Shown one piece after another: positions 5,897 through 14,957 of a DNA stretch of 22,256 nucleotides. Positions within the stretch are counted from its first letter, which is position 1; each line of letters starts with the position of its first letter. The notes beneath the pieces were generated by a model. It was not told where the DNA came from, searched no databases, and saw nothing but the letters and a program-made list of their open reading frames with translations. The stretch covers positions 1 to 22,256 of the forward strand of contig CASBHZ010000045.1 of assembly GCA_949123685.1 (NCBI GenBank), in the 5' to 3' direction. This stretch comes from an uncultured Bacteroidales bacterium. GTDB taxonomy: Bacteria; Bacteroidota; Bacteroidia; Bacteroidales; Muribaculaceae. The position numbers and the translations under genes were made by a program.

Positions 5897-6520
5897 ATGT
5901 TGATAATCGGCATAGCAGGAGGGACCGGCTCCGGAAAAACAACGGTAGTGAGAAAAATCATAGAAAGTCTCCCCAAAGATGAAGTTGCGGTTATTCCTCA
6001 AGATTGTTATTATAAAGATAATGCGCATATCCCTCTTGAGGAACGCTTGAAAATGAATTATGACGAGCCGGCATCAATCGAATGGTCATTGCTCGTAAAA
6101 CACCTCGAAGAACTCAAAGCCGGGAAATCTATCGAGATGCCAACTTATGATTTCTTGACATGTTCAAGATTGAGGGAGACCATGCATGTGACTCCGCTTG
6201 ATGTTGTAGTGGTAGAGGGTATTTTAGTCCTTACAGATAAAGAGCTTCGCGACATGATGGATGTAAAGGTATTTGTGGATGCCGATGCCGATGAGCGTTT
6301 GATACGTGTGATCCACCGTGACTGCATTGAACGTGGAAGGACACCACAAATGGTTATAGACCGATATGAAGAGACATTAAAGCCTATGCATGAACTTTAT
6401 ATAGAACCTTCAAAACGCTATGCAGACCTTATTATCCCTCAAGGCGGACATAATAATGTTGCAATCAAGCTCCTTACCGACTATATCCGTTCCCTCCTAA
6501 AACCAAGAAATGAACTTTAA
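5897..6520 (+). CDS. udk: Uridine kinase
   Basis: A 207-aa cytoplasmic P-loop kinase that phosphorylates uridine and cytidine to UMP and CMP in pyrimidine salvage. Walker A GGTGSGKT is at residues 8-15. QDCYYKD, the NYDEPASIEW segment and MPTYDF, which form the nucleoside site, are present, as is the Walker B-like VVVVEGILVL. The C-terminal IPQGGHNNVAI segment is also typical. Length matches characterised bacterial enzymes. A canonical promoter lies 28 nt upstream. The 3' end overlaps the open frame of lptB by 11 nt, implying one transcript, though pyrimidine salvage and LPS export are not functionally linked. Confidence 0.96.
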   Translation: MLIIGIAGGTGSGKTTVVRKIIESLPKDEVAVIPQDCYYKDNAHIPLEERLKMNYDEPASIEWSLLVKHLEELKAGKSIEMPTYDFLTCSRLRETMHVTPLDVVVVEGILVLTDKELRDMMDVKVFVDADADERLIRVIHRDCIERGRTPQMVIDRYEETLKPMHELYIEPSKRYADLIIPQGGHNNVAIKLLTDYIRSLLKPRNEL

Positions 6521-7412
6521 AGCAATATTCGATAAAAAACGGTTTACACACAAAACCGACAGCACTCCCTCTCATCTTACACAAGAAGAGAGTAAAGAGC
6601 TTGAAGGATGTCAGGCAGAAACACACGCAGCTATTGCCTGCGACATATCTGAGACTGCCGACATGCTACAAAAAGGTGTGCTAAGAACTGAGAATCTTGT
6701 AAAAAAATATGGAAAACGCACAGTCGCTAATAAGGTTTCCATAGATGTGACTCAAGGGGAAATAGTAGGATTGCTCGGTCCAAACGGTGCCGGCAAAACC
6801 ACTACATTCTATATGACTGTTGGGCTTATCAAGCCCAATGAGGGTAAAGTCTTTCTTGATAATCATGATATAACCGAATATCCTGTTTACAAACGGGCAC
6901 AATTCGGAATCGGATACTTGCCTCAAGAGGCTTCTGTGTTCAGGACTCTTTCCGTTGAGAATAACATCAAGTCTATTCTTGAGATGACAAACACATCCAA
7001 AGAATATCAGAAAGAAAAACTTGAATCTCTCATAAAAGAGTTTTCTCTTGAAAAAGTAAGACATAACCTTGGTAACAACCTTTCCGGAGGTGAACGGCGA
7101 AGAACCGAGATTGCAAGATGTTTGGCAATCAACCCTAAATTTATAATGCTTGACGAACCGTTTGCGGCAGTTGACCCGATCGCCGTAGAAGATATACAAG
7201 AGGTGGTGTATCATCTCAAAGAACGTAATATCGGAATATTGATAACTGACCATAAGGCAGATTCCATTCTTGGAATTACAGACCGCGCCTATTTATTATT
7301 CGAAGGCAAAGTACTATTTCAAGGCTCCAGTGAAGAATTAGCTGCAAATCCGATAGTAAGAGAGAAGTATCTTGGTCGAGACTTTATATTCACACGTAAG
7401 AAATTCGACTGA
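6510..7412 (+). CDS. lptB: LPS export ABC transporter ATP-binding protein LptB
   Basis: The ATPase core (about residues 57-300) drives LPS extraction from the inner membrane toward the LptCAD bridge, together with LptFG. Motifs are Walker A GPNGAGKT (90-97), Q-loop YLPQEASVF, signature LSGGE (191-195), Walker B FIMLDEP (211-217), the LptB-characteristic PFAAVDPIAVEDIQ and H-loop TDHK (H248). The tail YLLFEGKVLFQGSSEELA, then IVREKYLG, also fits LptB. From the first ATG the protein is 300 aa, about 50 longer than usual, with a polar N-terminal extension. An internal ATG at 6663 (MLQKGVL) would give a normal length. The stop and the next gene's start overlap (TGATG). Confidence 0.92.
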   Translation: MNFKAIFDKKRFTHKTDSTPSHLTQEESKELEGCQAETHAAIACDISETADMLQKGVLRTENLVKKYGKRTVANKVSIDVTQGEIVGLLGPNGAGKTTTFYMTVGLIKPNEGKVFLDNHDITEYPVYKRAQFGIGYLPQEASVFRTLSVENNIKSILEMTNTSKEYQKEKLESLIKEFSLEKVRHNLGNNLSGGERRRTEIARCLAINPKFIMLDEPFAAVDPIAVEDIQEVVYHLKERNIGILITDHKADSILGITDRAYLLFEGKVLFQGSSEELAANPIVREKYLGRDFIFTRKKFD

Positions 7413-8308
7413 TGTCATCAATATCTCCATCAAAAGAAAATAACGGAGGGATCAACGCCCCTTTGTTATCTCGCTTTTGCATTTTTGCAGCCATATTTTT
7501 CATATCATTCATTCTGGTGTCATTTCTGAATGGTGTTTTAAATGCAATGCCAATGGATGAACGCGTCAGAATCCTCTGTGTGTCATCGGCACAGTGTGTA
7601 TTGGTATTTATGGCGGCACCTGTTTTAACCGCACGTCTTGAATCAAAGAATCCATTAGCAACACTCTCACTTAATAAAACTCCTTATTGGTTAAATGTTA
7701 CATGCATAATGGCATGTTACATAACAGGCATATCCTTCCTAAACCAGATTATCTATTGGAATGATGCTTTGACACTGCCAGACAACTGGAATGCATTAGA
7801 ACAAACCATGCGTTCATGGGAAGAGAATAGCCGTGAATTGACAAACGTCCTTCTGTCAACCACATCCATTGGCGGTCTTATATCCGGAGTGCTCATTATA
7901 GGATGTCTCACAGGATTATCGGAAGAATTGTTTTTTAGAGGTGGCATACAGCGGATGCTATGCGAGGTCATGTCAAAACATGCAGCCGTATGGGTAGCAG
8001 CATTTATATTCAGTGCAATGCACTTCCAGTTTTTCGGCTTCGTTCCCCGTTTATTGTTAGGAGCATTTTTCGGATACCTATATATTTGGAGCGGCTCAAT
8101 ATGGACAGCAGTTATTGCACATACAATCAATAACAGCATGGTCGTTGTTTTCTCTTGGCTTAAAGAAAGGGGAGACCTTTCTTTAGATTTTGAGTTTATA
8201 GGCGTGACCCGATCCGGAATGCCCTGGGCGGCAATAATAAGCGCCTTAGCATTATCATTGTTTTTGATTAAATGCCATAGCTGGTTCCTGCCAAGAAAAA
8301 ATAAGTAA
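7412..8308 (+). CDS. CPBP-family intramembrane glutamic endopeptidase
   Basis: A 298-aa polytopic membrane protein with hydrophobic stretches near residues 20-45, 60-75, 93-115, 150-170, 190-203, 213-250 and 270-288. The CPBP (Abi, CAAX-protease-like) catalytic motifs are all visible: EELFFR (E171, E172, R176), the FxxxH motif FIFSAMHF (H204), and AHTINN (H237, N240). Homologues are Rce1-like glutamate proteases or bacteriocin-immunity/membrane-stress proteins; the substrate is unknown. The start overlaps the lptB stop by 1 nt, so they are probably translated together, which raises the chance of an envelope role. Confidence 0.9.
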   Translation: MSSISPSKENNGGINAPLLSRFCIFAAIFFISFILVSFLNGVLNAMPMDERVRILCVSSAQCVLVFMAAPVLTARLESKNPLATLSLNKTPYWLNVTCIMACYITGISFLNQIIYWNDALTLPDNWNALEQTMRSWEENSRELTNVLLSTTSIGGLISGVLIIGCLTGLSEELFFRGGIQRMLCEVMSKHAAVWVAAFIFSAMHFQFFGFVPRLLLGAFFGYLYIWSGSIWTAVIAHTINNSMVVVFSWLKERGDLSLDFEFIGVTRSGMPWAAIISALALSLFLIKCHSWFLPRKNK

Positions 8309-8344
8309 AACAGCTTTTAAACAACTTCTAACAATCCCCATATA

Positions 8345-9373
8345 ATGGCAAATCCTACTTTCAGAGATTTAATCACATCAATAAACAAAGGCAACTTCGC
8401 TCCGGTATATTTGCTAATGGGAGAAGAAGATTTCTATATAGACCGTATCGTAGAAGCTATTGAATCCAAAGCAATAGAAGAAGAGGATAAAGACTTCAAT
8501 TTAAACGTTTACTATGGAGTAGACGCCGATATGGAAAATGTTGTAGCCGCTTGCCAGCAACTGCCCGTAATGGCACCCCGGCGGCTTGTGATACTCAAAG
8601 AAGCTCAATCAAAGCAACAGGCTAAACAGGCTTTGGAGAAATTGGCTCTGTATGTGGGCAGACCAAATACATCCACCGTTTTTGTTGTTGCATTTAAGGG
8701 TGACAATCTTAATGCAACTTCCTCATTGATGAAAAATGCTGCCAAAGGGGGCGCAATTATTTTTAAAAGTGAGCGCGTCAAAGATTATCAACTGCCTTCA
8801 CACCTTCGCGATTATTGTGCAACCCATAAATGCAGCATAGATGATAAAGCGTCAGAAATGCTGTGCGAATATATCGGAGGCCCCCTCACCAAGCTTTTTG
8901 GGGAAGTAAATAAGCTGATTCAGATTAAAGGCGGACAAGGGCAACGGATCACCGCTGAAGATATCGAGCGTAACATTGGCATTTCAAAAGATTTCAACAA
9001 CTTTGAACTTACATCAGCCATAGCCAACAAAAACTATCCCAAAGCCGTTCAGATAGTGAAATATTTTGAATCTAACCCCAAAACTAATCCGACAGTAATG
9101 ACAACATCAACGTTGTTCAATTTCTTCAGCAAACTGGTGATAGCGCATTACTTGCAGGATAAATCGGAAGCTTCCATCAAGACTGCCTTAGGAATCAGAT
9201 TTCAGAACCAGCTAAATGAAATAAAGACCGGCATGCGGAACTATAACCCCTATAAAGCTGTGAATGCTATTCACGCTTTGCGCGAATTTGATGTTAAAAG
9301 CAAGGGGGTCAACTCATTCCAAAACGAATATGATCTGCTAACAGAATTGGTATTTAAAATATTCACGCTTTAA
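8345..9373 (+). CDS. holA: DNA polymerase III, delta subunit
   Basis: A 342-aa clamp-loader subunit, normal length for HolA, which opens the beta sliding clamp during replication. The N-terminal APVYLLMGEEDFYIDRIVEA and the following VVAACQQLPVMAPRRLVILK are typical of the family's first AAA-like domain. Features of the middle region include GPLTKLFGEVNKL and ITAEDIERNIG, and the C-terminal collar domain includes ALREFDVKSKGV. As expected for delta, no functional Walker A is seen. It follows the CPBP gene by 36 nt with no obvious terminator and likely belongs to the udk-lptB transcript. Confidence 0.93.
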   Translation: MANPTFRDLITSINKGNFAPVYLLMGEEDFYIDRIVEAIESKAIEEEDKDFNLNVYYGVDADMENVVAACQQLPVMAPRRLVILKEAQSKQQAKQALEKLALYVGRPNTSTVFVVAFKGDNLNATSSLMKNAAKGGAIIFKSERVKDYQLPSHLRDYCATHKCSIDDKASEMLCEYIGGPLTKLFGEVNKLIQIKGGQGQRITAEDIERNIGISKDFNNFELTSAIANKNYPKAVQIVKYFESNPKTNPTVMTTSTLFNFFSKLVIAHYLQDKSEASIKTALGIRFQNQLNEIKTGMRNYNPYKAVNAIHALREFDVKSKGVNSFQNEYDLLTELVFKIFTL

Positions 9374-9415
9374 AAAGCATCCTGTTCACAATCACCTACT
9401 TATAACAGAATTAAA

Positions 9416-10207
9416 ATGATATTTTATTTTTCGGGGACCGGCAACTCACGGTATGTAGCTGAATATATCGCAAAAGAAACAGGGGATTTAACAGTAAATA
9501 TCTGTAACGCTAACCTTGAAAAAATTGACATATCAGAAGACATCAAGAATTGCAGGAGTATAGGCTTTGTATTCCCAGTATATTCGTGGGGAGTTCCACC
9601 CATAGTTTCAGATTTTGTTAGAACACTGCCGGAACATATTATAACATCAATCTTAGGAAATAATATTGACATATGGATGACGGCAACATGCGGTGACGAA
9701 ACAGGAAATGCACACAAAATGTTTAAAAGCGTTCTTAAAAAAAGAAATCTCATATTGAAGGGAGTCTGGAGCGTCATCATGCCAAATACATATGTACTGT
9801 TGCCTGGATTCGATATTGATTCAGAAACAGTAAGAAAAGAAAAAATTAACAATGCTCCGACAGCAATAATAAAGATTGCCAATAAAATCAGATGCAAGGA
9901 TTGGGATGAAGACGTTACGATCGGATCTTATCCTGTCGTAAAGACAAAACTTATCTATCCATTATTCAAGCGATGGGGTATTTCCCCACGGAAATGGAAA
10001 GCGAACAACCGCTGTATAGGATGCGCTTCATGTTCAAAAGCATGTCCGGTAAATAACATCAAGATGAGTGACTCTAAACCTCAATGGGGAACAGTATGCA
10101 CATCGTGCATGACGTGTTACCATGTATGCCCCGAACATGCTGTGGAATATGGTCATGTCACCCGCAATAAAGGACAATATCCTCCCGATAAACATCCAAA
10201 AATTTAG
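9416..10207 (+). CDS. EFR1-type flavodoxin plus 4Fe-4S ferredoxin protein
   Basis: A 263-aa fusion. The N-terminal part (about 1-160) begins with MIFYFSGTGNSRYVAEYIA, the phosphate-binding loop of a flavodoxin fold that binds FMN, followed by GFVFPVYSWGVPPIV and TCGDETGNA. The C-terminal part has two complete bacterial ferredoxin clusters: C200, C203, C206, C210 (CIGCASCSKACP) and C228, C231, C234, C238 (CTSCMTCYHVCP). It is therefore a soluble electron carrier or oxidoreductase. Partners are unknown. EFR1-type proteins are common in anaerobes. It follows holA by 42 nt, is the last plus-strand gene of its run, and ends only 3 nt before the convergent trkH stop. Confidence 0.92.
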   Translation: MIFYFSGTGNSRYVAEYIAKETGDLTVNICNANLEKIDISEDIKNCRSIGFVFPVYSWGVPPIVSDFVRTLPEHIITSILGNNIDIWMTATCGDETGNAHKMFKSVLKKRNLILKGVWSVIMPNTYVLLPGFDIDSETVRKEKINNAPTAIIKIANKIRCKDWDEDVTIGSYPVVKTKLIYPLFKRWGISPRKWKANNRCIGCASCSKACPVNNIKMSDSKPQWGTVCTSCMTCYHVCPEHAVEYGHVTRNKGQYPPDKHPKI

Positions 10208-10210
10208 AAG

Positions 10211-11689
10211 CTATTTACGCCAGAAAGTTGGAGTAAATAGAAGAAGGATAGTAAAGATTTCCAAACGGCCAATAAGCATGATAAGGGATAGAAGCCATTT
10301 AGCGGCATCCGGTATTAACGCATAATTTTCGGAGAAACCGGTTACCTCAGTTCCAAGACCGGTATTTGAAATTGCGGATAATGAACAAAAAAAGGCATCA
10401 GACAGGGGCAATCCCATAAGACTGATTATTAGTCCGCCCGAACAAATAACAAAAGCATAAAGGAACAAGAATGCCAATGTTTTCTGAACCACCGCATTCG
10501 AAGTGCCTTTACCATTAATCGTCACAGTGGTAACCGTGGATGGATGCATCATTTTATAGAATTCATTTTTTATGAATTTAAAAAGCACAACAAACCTGTC
10601 CACTTTAGCACCTCCGGATGTGCTTCCTGCACATGAACCCATTACCATCATGACCAATAACAATACTGTCGATATCGATCCCCAATCATTAAAATCAGGT
10701 TCGGTTATACCGGTGGACGACAATATAGATATTGTCTGAAACAGAGGGTCAAGAGTCAGATACTCCCATTTTGTTCCCAACCCTTCTATAAGGATATTTA
10801 TTACAAACCCTATATAACAAGCCACAATAATCCAAAGGTAACATTTAAATGCCGTGTTCTTTAAAGGATTTCCTCCTCTTCCTGTTATAAGATTAAACAG
10901 CAAAGAGAAATTCACACCCCCTAAAAACATAAATACACACATAACCACCTTTATATATACCGAATCCCACTGAGCTATACTCATGTCTGAAGTTGAGAAA
11001 CCACCGGTAGACATTGTGGAAAGTCCATGACAGAACGCATCAAAAATATCCATGTCTGAAAAAGACAACAATACGATCAGAAGGACAGTCAATAGTATAT
11101 ACACGCCCCATAACCCCTTAGCCGTGAAGCTGACGCGAGGGCGAAGCTTATCATGGGTTATTCCTGTAACCTCAGCATTAAATAGCTGTATTCCCCCGGA
11201 ATAATTAAGCATGGGAACAACAGCAAGTGTGAACAAAATGATTCCAAGACCTCCGATCCATTGCACCACACACCTCCATGCAAGAATAGATTTAGGCACA
11301 CCTACAAGAGTGTTAAGCACAGATGCTCCGGTAGTGGTGAATCCGCTCATCGTTTCAAAAAAAGCATCAGATATAGTCTTGTGCGTGCCCGTAAACAAAA
11401 AAGGCAACATGCCAAAAAGCGATAATATAACCCATGTAAGACCAGTAAGCAATATGGCTTCCCTTTTGCCCATGTCTTTAGAGCGTGGACGAAGCATCGT
11501 CATCCCGGCTCCACATGCTCCGGAGACGCCAGCACAAATGAGAAAATCCCAAAGAGCAGATTCCTTATATAATAAAGCTATAATACAAGGAATGAGCATA
11601 AACAATGCTTCAATCACCAAGAGATAGCCGATAACCCTCAATAGCATCAGAAGGTTAATATAATATCTATGCTTTTTATATGAGAACAT
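10211..11689 (-). CDS. trkH: TrkH/KtrB-family potassium uptake channel subunit
   Basis: A 492-aa membrane protein with four pore repeats. The selectivity filter segments are TTTGA (118-122), STGG (227-230), SSTGI (324-328) and SNTGL (441-445), each with the central glycine that coordinates K+. Family hallmarks GSCAGSTSGGAKVDR (351-365) and the C-terminal GRLEIFT (474-480) are intact. It forms the K+ pathway across the inner membrane and is gated by the cytoplasmic TrkA ring, encoded 6 nt upstream. Overall length is in the usual range for TrkH. It is the last gene of the minus-strand unit and ends 3 nt from the convergent flavodoxin-ferredoxin gene. Confidence 0.95.
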   Translation of the reverse strand: MFSYKKHRYYINLLMLLRVIGYLLVIEALFMLIPCIIALLYKESALWDFLICAGVSGACGAGMTMLRPRSKDMGKREAILLTGLTWVILSLFGMLPFLFTGTHKTISDAFFETMSGFTTTGASVLNTLVGVPKSILAWRCVVQWIGGLGIILFTLAVVPMLNYSGGIQLFNAEVTGITHDKLRPRVSFTAKGLWGVYILLTVLLIVLLSFSDMDIFDAFCHGLSTMSTGGFSTSDMSIAQWDSVYIKVVMCVFMFLGGVNFSLLFNLITGRGGNPLKNTAFKCYLWIIVACYIGFVINILIEGLGTKWEYLTLDPLFQTISILSSTGITEPDFNDWGSISTVLLLVMMVMGSCAGSTSGGAKVDRFVVLFKFIKNEFYKMMHPSTVTTVTINGKGTSNAVVQKTLAFLFLYAFVICSGGLIISLMGLPLSDAFFCSLSAISNTGLGTEVTGFSENYALIPDAAKWLLSLIMLIGRLEIFTILLLFTPTFWRK

Positions 11690-11695
11690 GAAATA

Positions 11696-13030
11696 TCAAT
11701 TAAACCACTTTTCTATCTTGTGGATCGTTCCGGAAAGGCAGAAAACAACTACGAAATCGCCCTCTTGAATATGAGTATTACCATTAATAAGCTGGATATC
11801 GTCACCACGTACCAATGCCGCCAAAGTCATACCAAACGGTAATTTAAGATCTTTTACAGGTGATTTCGTTATTTTAGCATTCCGCCTCACGTAAATCTCA
11901 GCAACCTCCGCATCTGCAAGTGCAAGAAACTTTGAATTGCTTTCATCCGCGTCCAGAAGAATCTTGAATATATGGCTCGATGCAAAAAGTTTCTTATTTA
12001 TTGTTGTTCCGATATTCAGATTTTCAGCTTGACTCAGAAATTGGAGATTCTCGACATCCGCAATCGTTTTAGGCACGCCGAACTCTTTGGCAGTCAGACA
12101 TGACAATATGTTGGTTTCTGAAGAATCCGTCAGAGCAAGGAATGCGTCGTACTGATATATGTTGTTCTCCCTTAGCACTTCAATATCAAGGGCATCACCA
12201 TAAACAATCTCACAATTAGGAAGCATCGTTGCCATGGCTTCACAATTCTCCCTGTCATTATCAATGATCTTTATATGAAACTCTTCACTATATAATTTTG
12301 CGAATCGTTGGGCTATGCGACTTCCTCCCACTATCAACGCTTTCTTTATCACCTTCTTCTTTTTACCGCATATTTCCATTACTTCCTGAATAAACGGGGG
12401 AGTGGTAATGAAATATACAATATCATCGCGCCTTATTTCATCATTACCATTCGGTATAATGGTTTCATTATTCCTTTTTATTGCGGCAACATGGAAATCA
12501 TGGGTCTTTACCGGCAAATCCCTTAATTTGCAATTAATAAGAGGTGAATCGCCATGTAATTTTACACCAATCAGCAAGAGTCCTCCATTATGAAGCTCCC
12601 CCCAATATCTTGCCCAATTATGATACAAGGCGACAGCAATTTCTTGCGCTGCGATATTCTCCGGATATATTAAGAAATCAACCCCCATGTCTTTAAGAAT
12701 CGATCCATTCTCAGAAATCAAGAACTCGCTATTGTCAATTCTTGCAACAGTTTTTTTAGCTCCTAACCGCTTGGCGATTGCACAACTCGTAATATTGCGG
12801 GTCTCATAGGGTGTAACAGCTATATATAGATCCGCATTCGAAACACCCACATACCGGAGCGTTTTAAATGATGACGTGGAGCCATTCCAAGTCATTAGAT
12901 TATAGTTGGAATCTATCACGTCGAGACGTGACTGGTCATTATCAATCAAGATAATATCTTGATCTTCATTTGAAAGCATCTTTGCAAGATGAGTCCCGAC
13001 CTCCCCGGCACCAGCTATAACAATTTTCAT
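11696..13030 (-). CDS. trkA: Trk system potassium transporter, TrkA (two RCK domains)
   Basis: A 444-aa cytoplasmic regulator with duplicated Rossmann plus TrkA-C units. The first nucleotide fold starts at residue 1 (MKIVIAGAGEVGTHLAKML, with the acidic end of strand 2 in IILIDND). The second starts near residue 230 (KALIVGGSRIAQRFAKLY). TrkA-C modules follow each, the last with LPFGMTLAALVRGDDIQLI. Such proteins bind NAD(H) or ATP/ADP and gate TrkH. The gene is 13 nt downstream of dxs and 6 nt upstream of trkH, so all three are expected on one mRNA. The second fold has GGSRIA in place of a classical GxGxxG. Confidence 0.95.
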   Translation of the reverse strand: MKIVIAGAGEVGTHLAKMLSNEDQDIILIDNDQSRLDVIDSNYNLMTWNGSTSSFKTLRYVGVSNADLYIAVTPYETRNITSCAIAKRLGAKKTVARIDNSEFLISENGSILKDMGVDFLIYPENIAAQEIAVALYHNWARYWGELHNGGLLLIGVKLHGDSPLINCKLRDLPVKTHDFHVAAIKRNNETIIPNGNDEIRRDDIVYFITTPPFIQEVMEICGKKKKVIKKALIVGGSRIAQRFAKLYSEEFHIKIIDNDRENCEAMATMLPNCEIVYGDALDIEVLRENNIYQYDAFLALTDSSETNILSCLTAKEFGVPKTIADVENLQFLSQAENLNIGTTINKKLFASSHIFKILLDADESNSKFLALADAEVAEIYVRRNAKITKSPVKDLKLPFGMTLAALVRGDDIQLINGNTHIQEGDFVVVFCLSGTIHKIEKWFN

Positions 13031-13043
13031 TTGATTTGTATTC

Positions 13044-14957
13044 TTAAACTCCTGCCTTAAGACCGGAATGAATTTTCTTTACAGTCTTTACAGTCTCTAC
13101 AATTCCATTGACATCAAATCCGCAACGGGCATGAAGCTGTTCAACCTTGGCATGCGATACCCATTCATCAGCAACGCCCAATCTCTCAATCCTCAGATTA
13201 TGACCATTAGTATTTAACCAATCTGAAACAGCTGTTCCAAAACCGCCATCGCGCACTCCGTCTTCTACGGTCACAATTGCTTCATAATTTTCCGCAACAT
13301 TTTGAAGGATCTCTTCATCAAGCGGTTTAATCCAGATCATATCATATACATCTGCATATATTCCATCTTGCTCAAGAACTTCGGCAGCCACAACGGCATC
13401 AAAACCAACCGGACCAACAGACAATATAGCAATTTGGGCATTCTCATTCCTATGAATCATATTGCCCTTTCCAACTTTCATTTCCTTAAAACCATTACAA
13501 CAGACAGATCCTTTCGCTTTTCCGCGCGGATATCTGATAGCCATAGGCGATGCCATCTTCTCAGCAGTTTTCATCAAGCCTCTAAGGGAATCTATATCCA
13601 TTGGAGATGCAATACTGATGCCAGGAATCACACGGAGGTAGGAGAGATCAAACAACCCATGATGCGTCACGCCGTCTTCCCCGACAAGTCCGGCCCTGTC
13701 TATACAGAACACTACAGGCAGACCTTGTATCGCAACATCATGTATTATATTATCAAATCCACGTTGTAGAAAAGACGAGTATATCGCGACAAACGGTTTC
13801 TTGCCGGCTGCGGCAAGACCTCCTGCAAAAGTGACTGCATGACCTTCAGAAATACCTACATCAAATGTGCGGGATGGAAATTTGTCCATCATCTTACACA
13901 TAGATGTTCCGGAAAGCATTGCCGCCGTTATTCCCACGATCTTATCATTACTTTCAGCCAATTCTACAAGTGTGTCTCCAAAAACTTCCTGCCACAATGG
14001 AGATGAAGGAGACGAAGGGGACAACTTCGCTCCGGTTTCCGGATCAAAACTTCCTGGAGCATGCCAAGCCTGAGGATTCTCCTCCGCAACTTTATAACCT
14101 TTTCCCTTTACAGTGCGAAGATGAAGAATCCTCGGTCCCTTCATATCTTTAATGTCAGAAAGAACTTTTACAACCTTATTGACATCATTACCGTCAAAAG
14201 GACCGAAATATCTTATATTCAATCCCTCGAAAATATTCTGCTGCGCGGATATCAATGATTTCACAGCATTATTGAACCTCAATAACAAACCCTTTCTCTT
14301 ATCATTGATCAATCCCCATTTCTTGAACAAACTGTAGATCCTGAATCTAAGTTTATTATAAGACGCAGAAGTCGTCATGTCCGAAAGATAACGATGCATC
14401 GCACCTACCGGATTATCAATTGACATGTCATTGTCATTTAGAATTATCAGTAGGTTATTAGGACTATTGGAAGCATTATTAAGACCCTCGAATGCAAGAC
14501 CGTTGCTTATTGAAGCATCTCCGACCACTGCAATAGTCTTGCGGTCTTCTTCTCCTTCCGTGTTCAGGTCGGCGATAGCCATGCCAAGAGCAGCAGAAAT
14601 GGAATTTCCGGCATGTCCGCAAACAAATGTGTCATATGCGCTCTCTGCAGGGAAAGGGAAACCACTGATGCCTCCGGAAGTGCGCTGATTCGGAAATAGT
14701 TCACGACGCCCTGTAAGCAACTTATGGGCATATGCCTGATGCCCCACATCCCACACAATTCGGTCACGAGGCGTATCATATACATAATGAAGCGCCACAA
14801 TAATCTCAACAGCACCCATGCTTGAGCCGAAATGTCCGGGATTATGAGAGAGATTTTTAATCATGTATTCCCTTATCTCGGTGCAAAGCTGCGGAAGCTG
14901 TTCGGGGTTTAGGTTCCTGAGTTGTTCCGGATTGTCTATGTTATTGAGTAAATTCAT
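13044..14957 (-). CDS. dxs: 1-deoxy-D-xylulose-5-phosphate synthase
   Basis: A 637-aa thiamine diphosphate enzyme that condenses pyruvate with glyceraldehyde 3-phosphate, the first step of the MEP isoprenoid pathway. Conserved elements in order are GHFGSSMGAVE (41-51), DRIVWDVGHQAYAHKLLTGR (65-84), GHAGNSISAALG (114-125), the ThDP/Mg motif GDASISNGLAFEGLNN ending near NDNDMSIDNPVG (146-185), HLRTVKGKGY, the ISEGHAVTFAGGLA segment with the catalytic glutamate, and the transketolase C-terminal domain with YPRGKA. The ThDP motif reads GDA rather than GDG; I believe this occurs in Bacteroidota homologues but have not checked. The start overlaps the stop of a small membrane protein gene (ATGA), and trkA follows after 13 nt. 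Confidence 0.96.
   Translation of the reverse strand: MNLLNNIDNPEQLRNLNPEQLPQLCTEIREYMIKNLSHNPGHFGSSMGAVEIIVALHYVYDTPRDRIVWDVGHQAYAHKLLTGRRELFPNQRTSGGISGFPFPAESAYDTFVCGHAGNSISAALGMAIADLNTEGEEDRKTIAVVGDASISNGLAFEGLNNASNSPNNLLIILNDNDMSIDNPVGAMHRYLSDMTTSASYNKLRFRIYSLFKKWGLINDKRKGLLLRFNNAVKSLISAQQNIFEGLNIRYFGPFDGNDVNKVVKVLSDIKDMKGPRILHLRTVKGKGYKVAEENPQAWHAPGSFDPETGAKLSPSSPSSPLWQEVFGDTLVELAESNDKIVGITAAMLSGTSMCKMMDKFPSRTFDVGISEGHAVTFAGGLAAAGKKPFVAIYSSFLQRGFDNIIHDVAIQGLPVVFCIDRAGLVGEDGVTHHGLFDLSYLRVIPGISIASPMDIDSLRGLMKTAEKMASPMAIRYPRGKAKGSVCCNGFKEMKVGKGNMIHRNENAQIAILSVGPVGFDAVVAAEVLEQDGIYADVYDMIWIKPLDEEILQNVAENYEAIVTVEDGVRDGGFGTAVSDWLNTNGHNLRIERLGVADEWVSHAKVEQLHARCGFDVNGIVETVKTVKKIHSGLKAGV

Noticed and set aside
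14564..14815. Open frames overlapping dxs, trkH, ftsK and others on either strand
   Set aside because: They lie inside strongly conserved genes, lack recognisable domains and have compositions expected of shadow frames.
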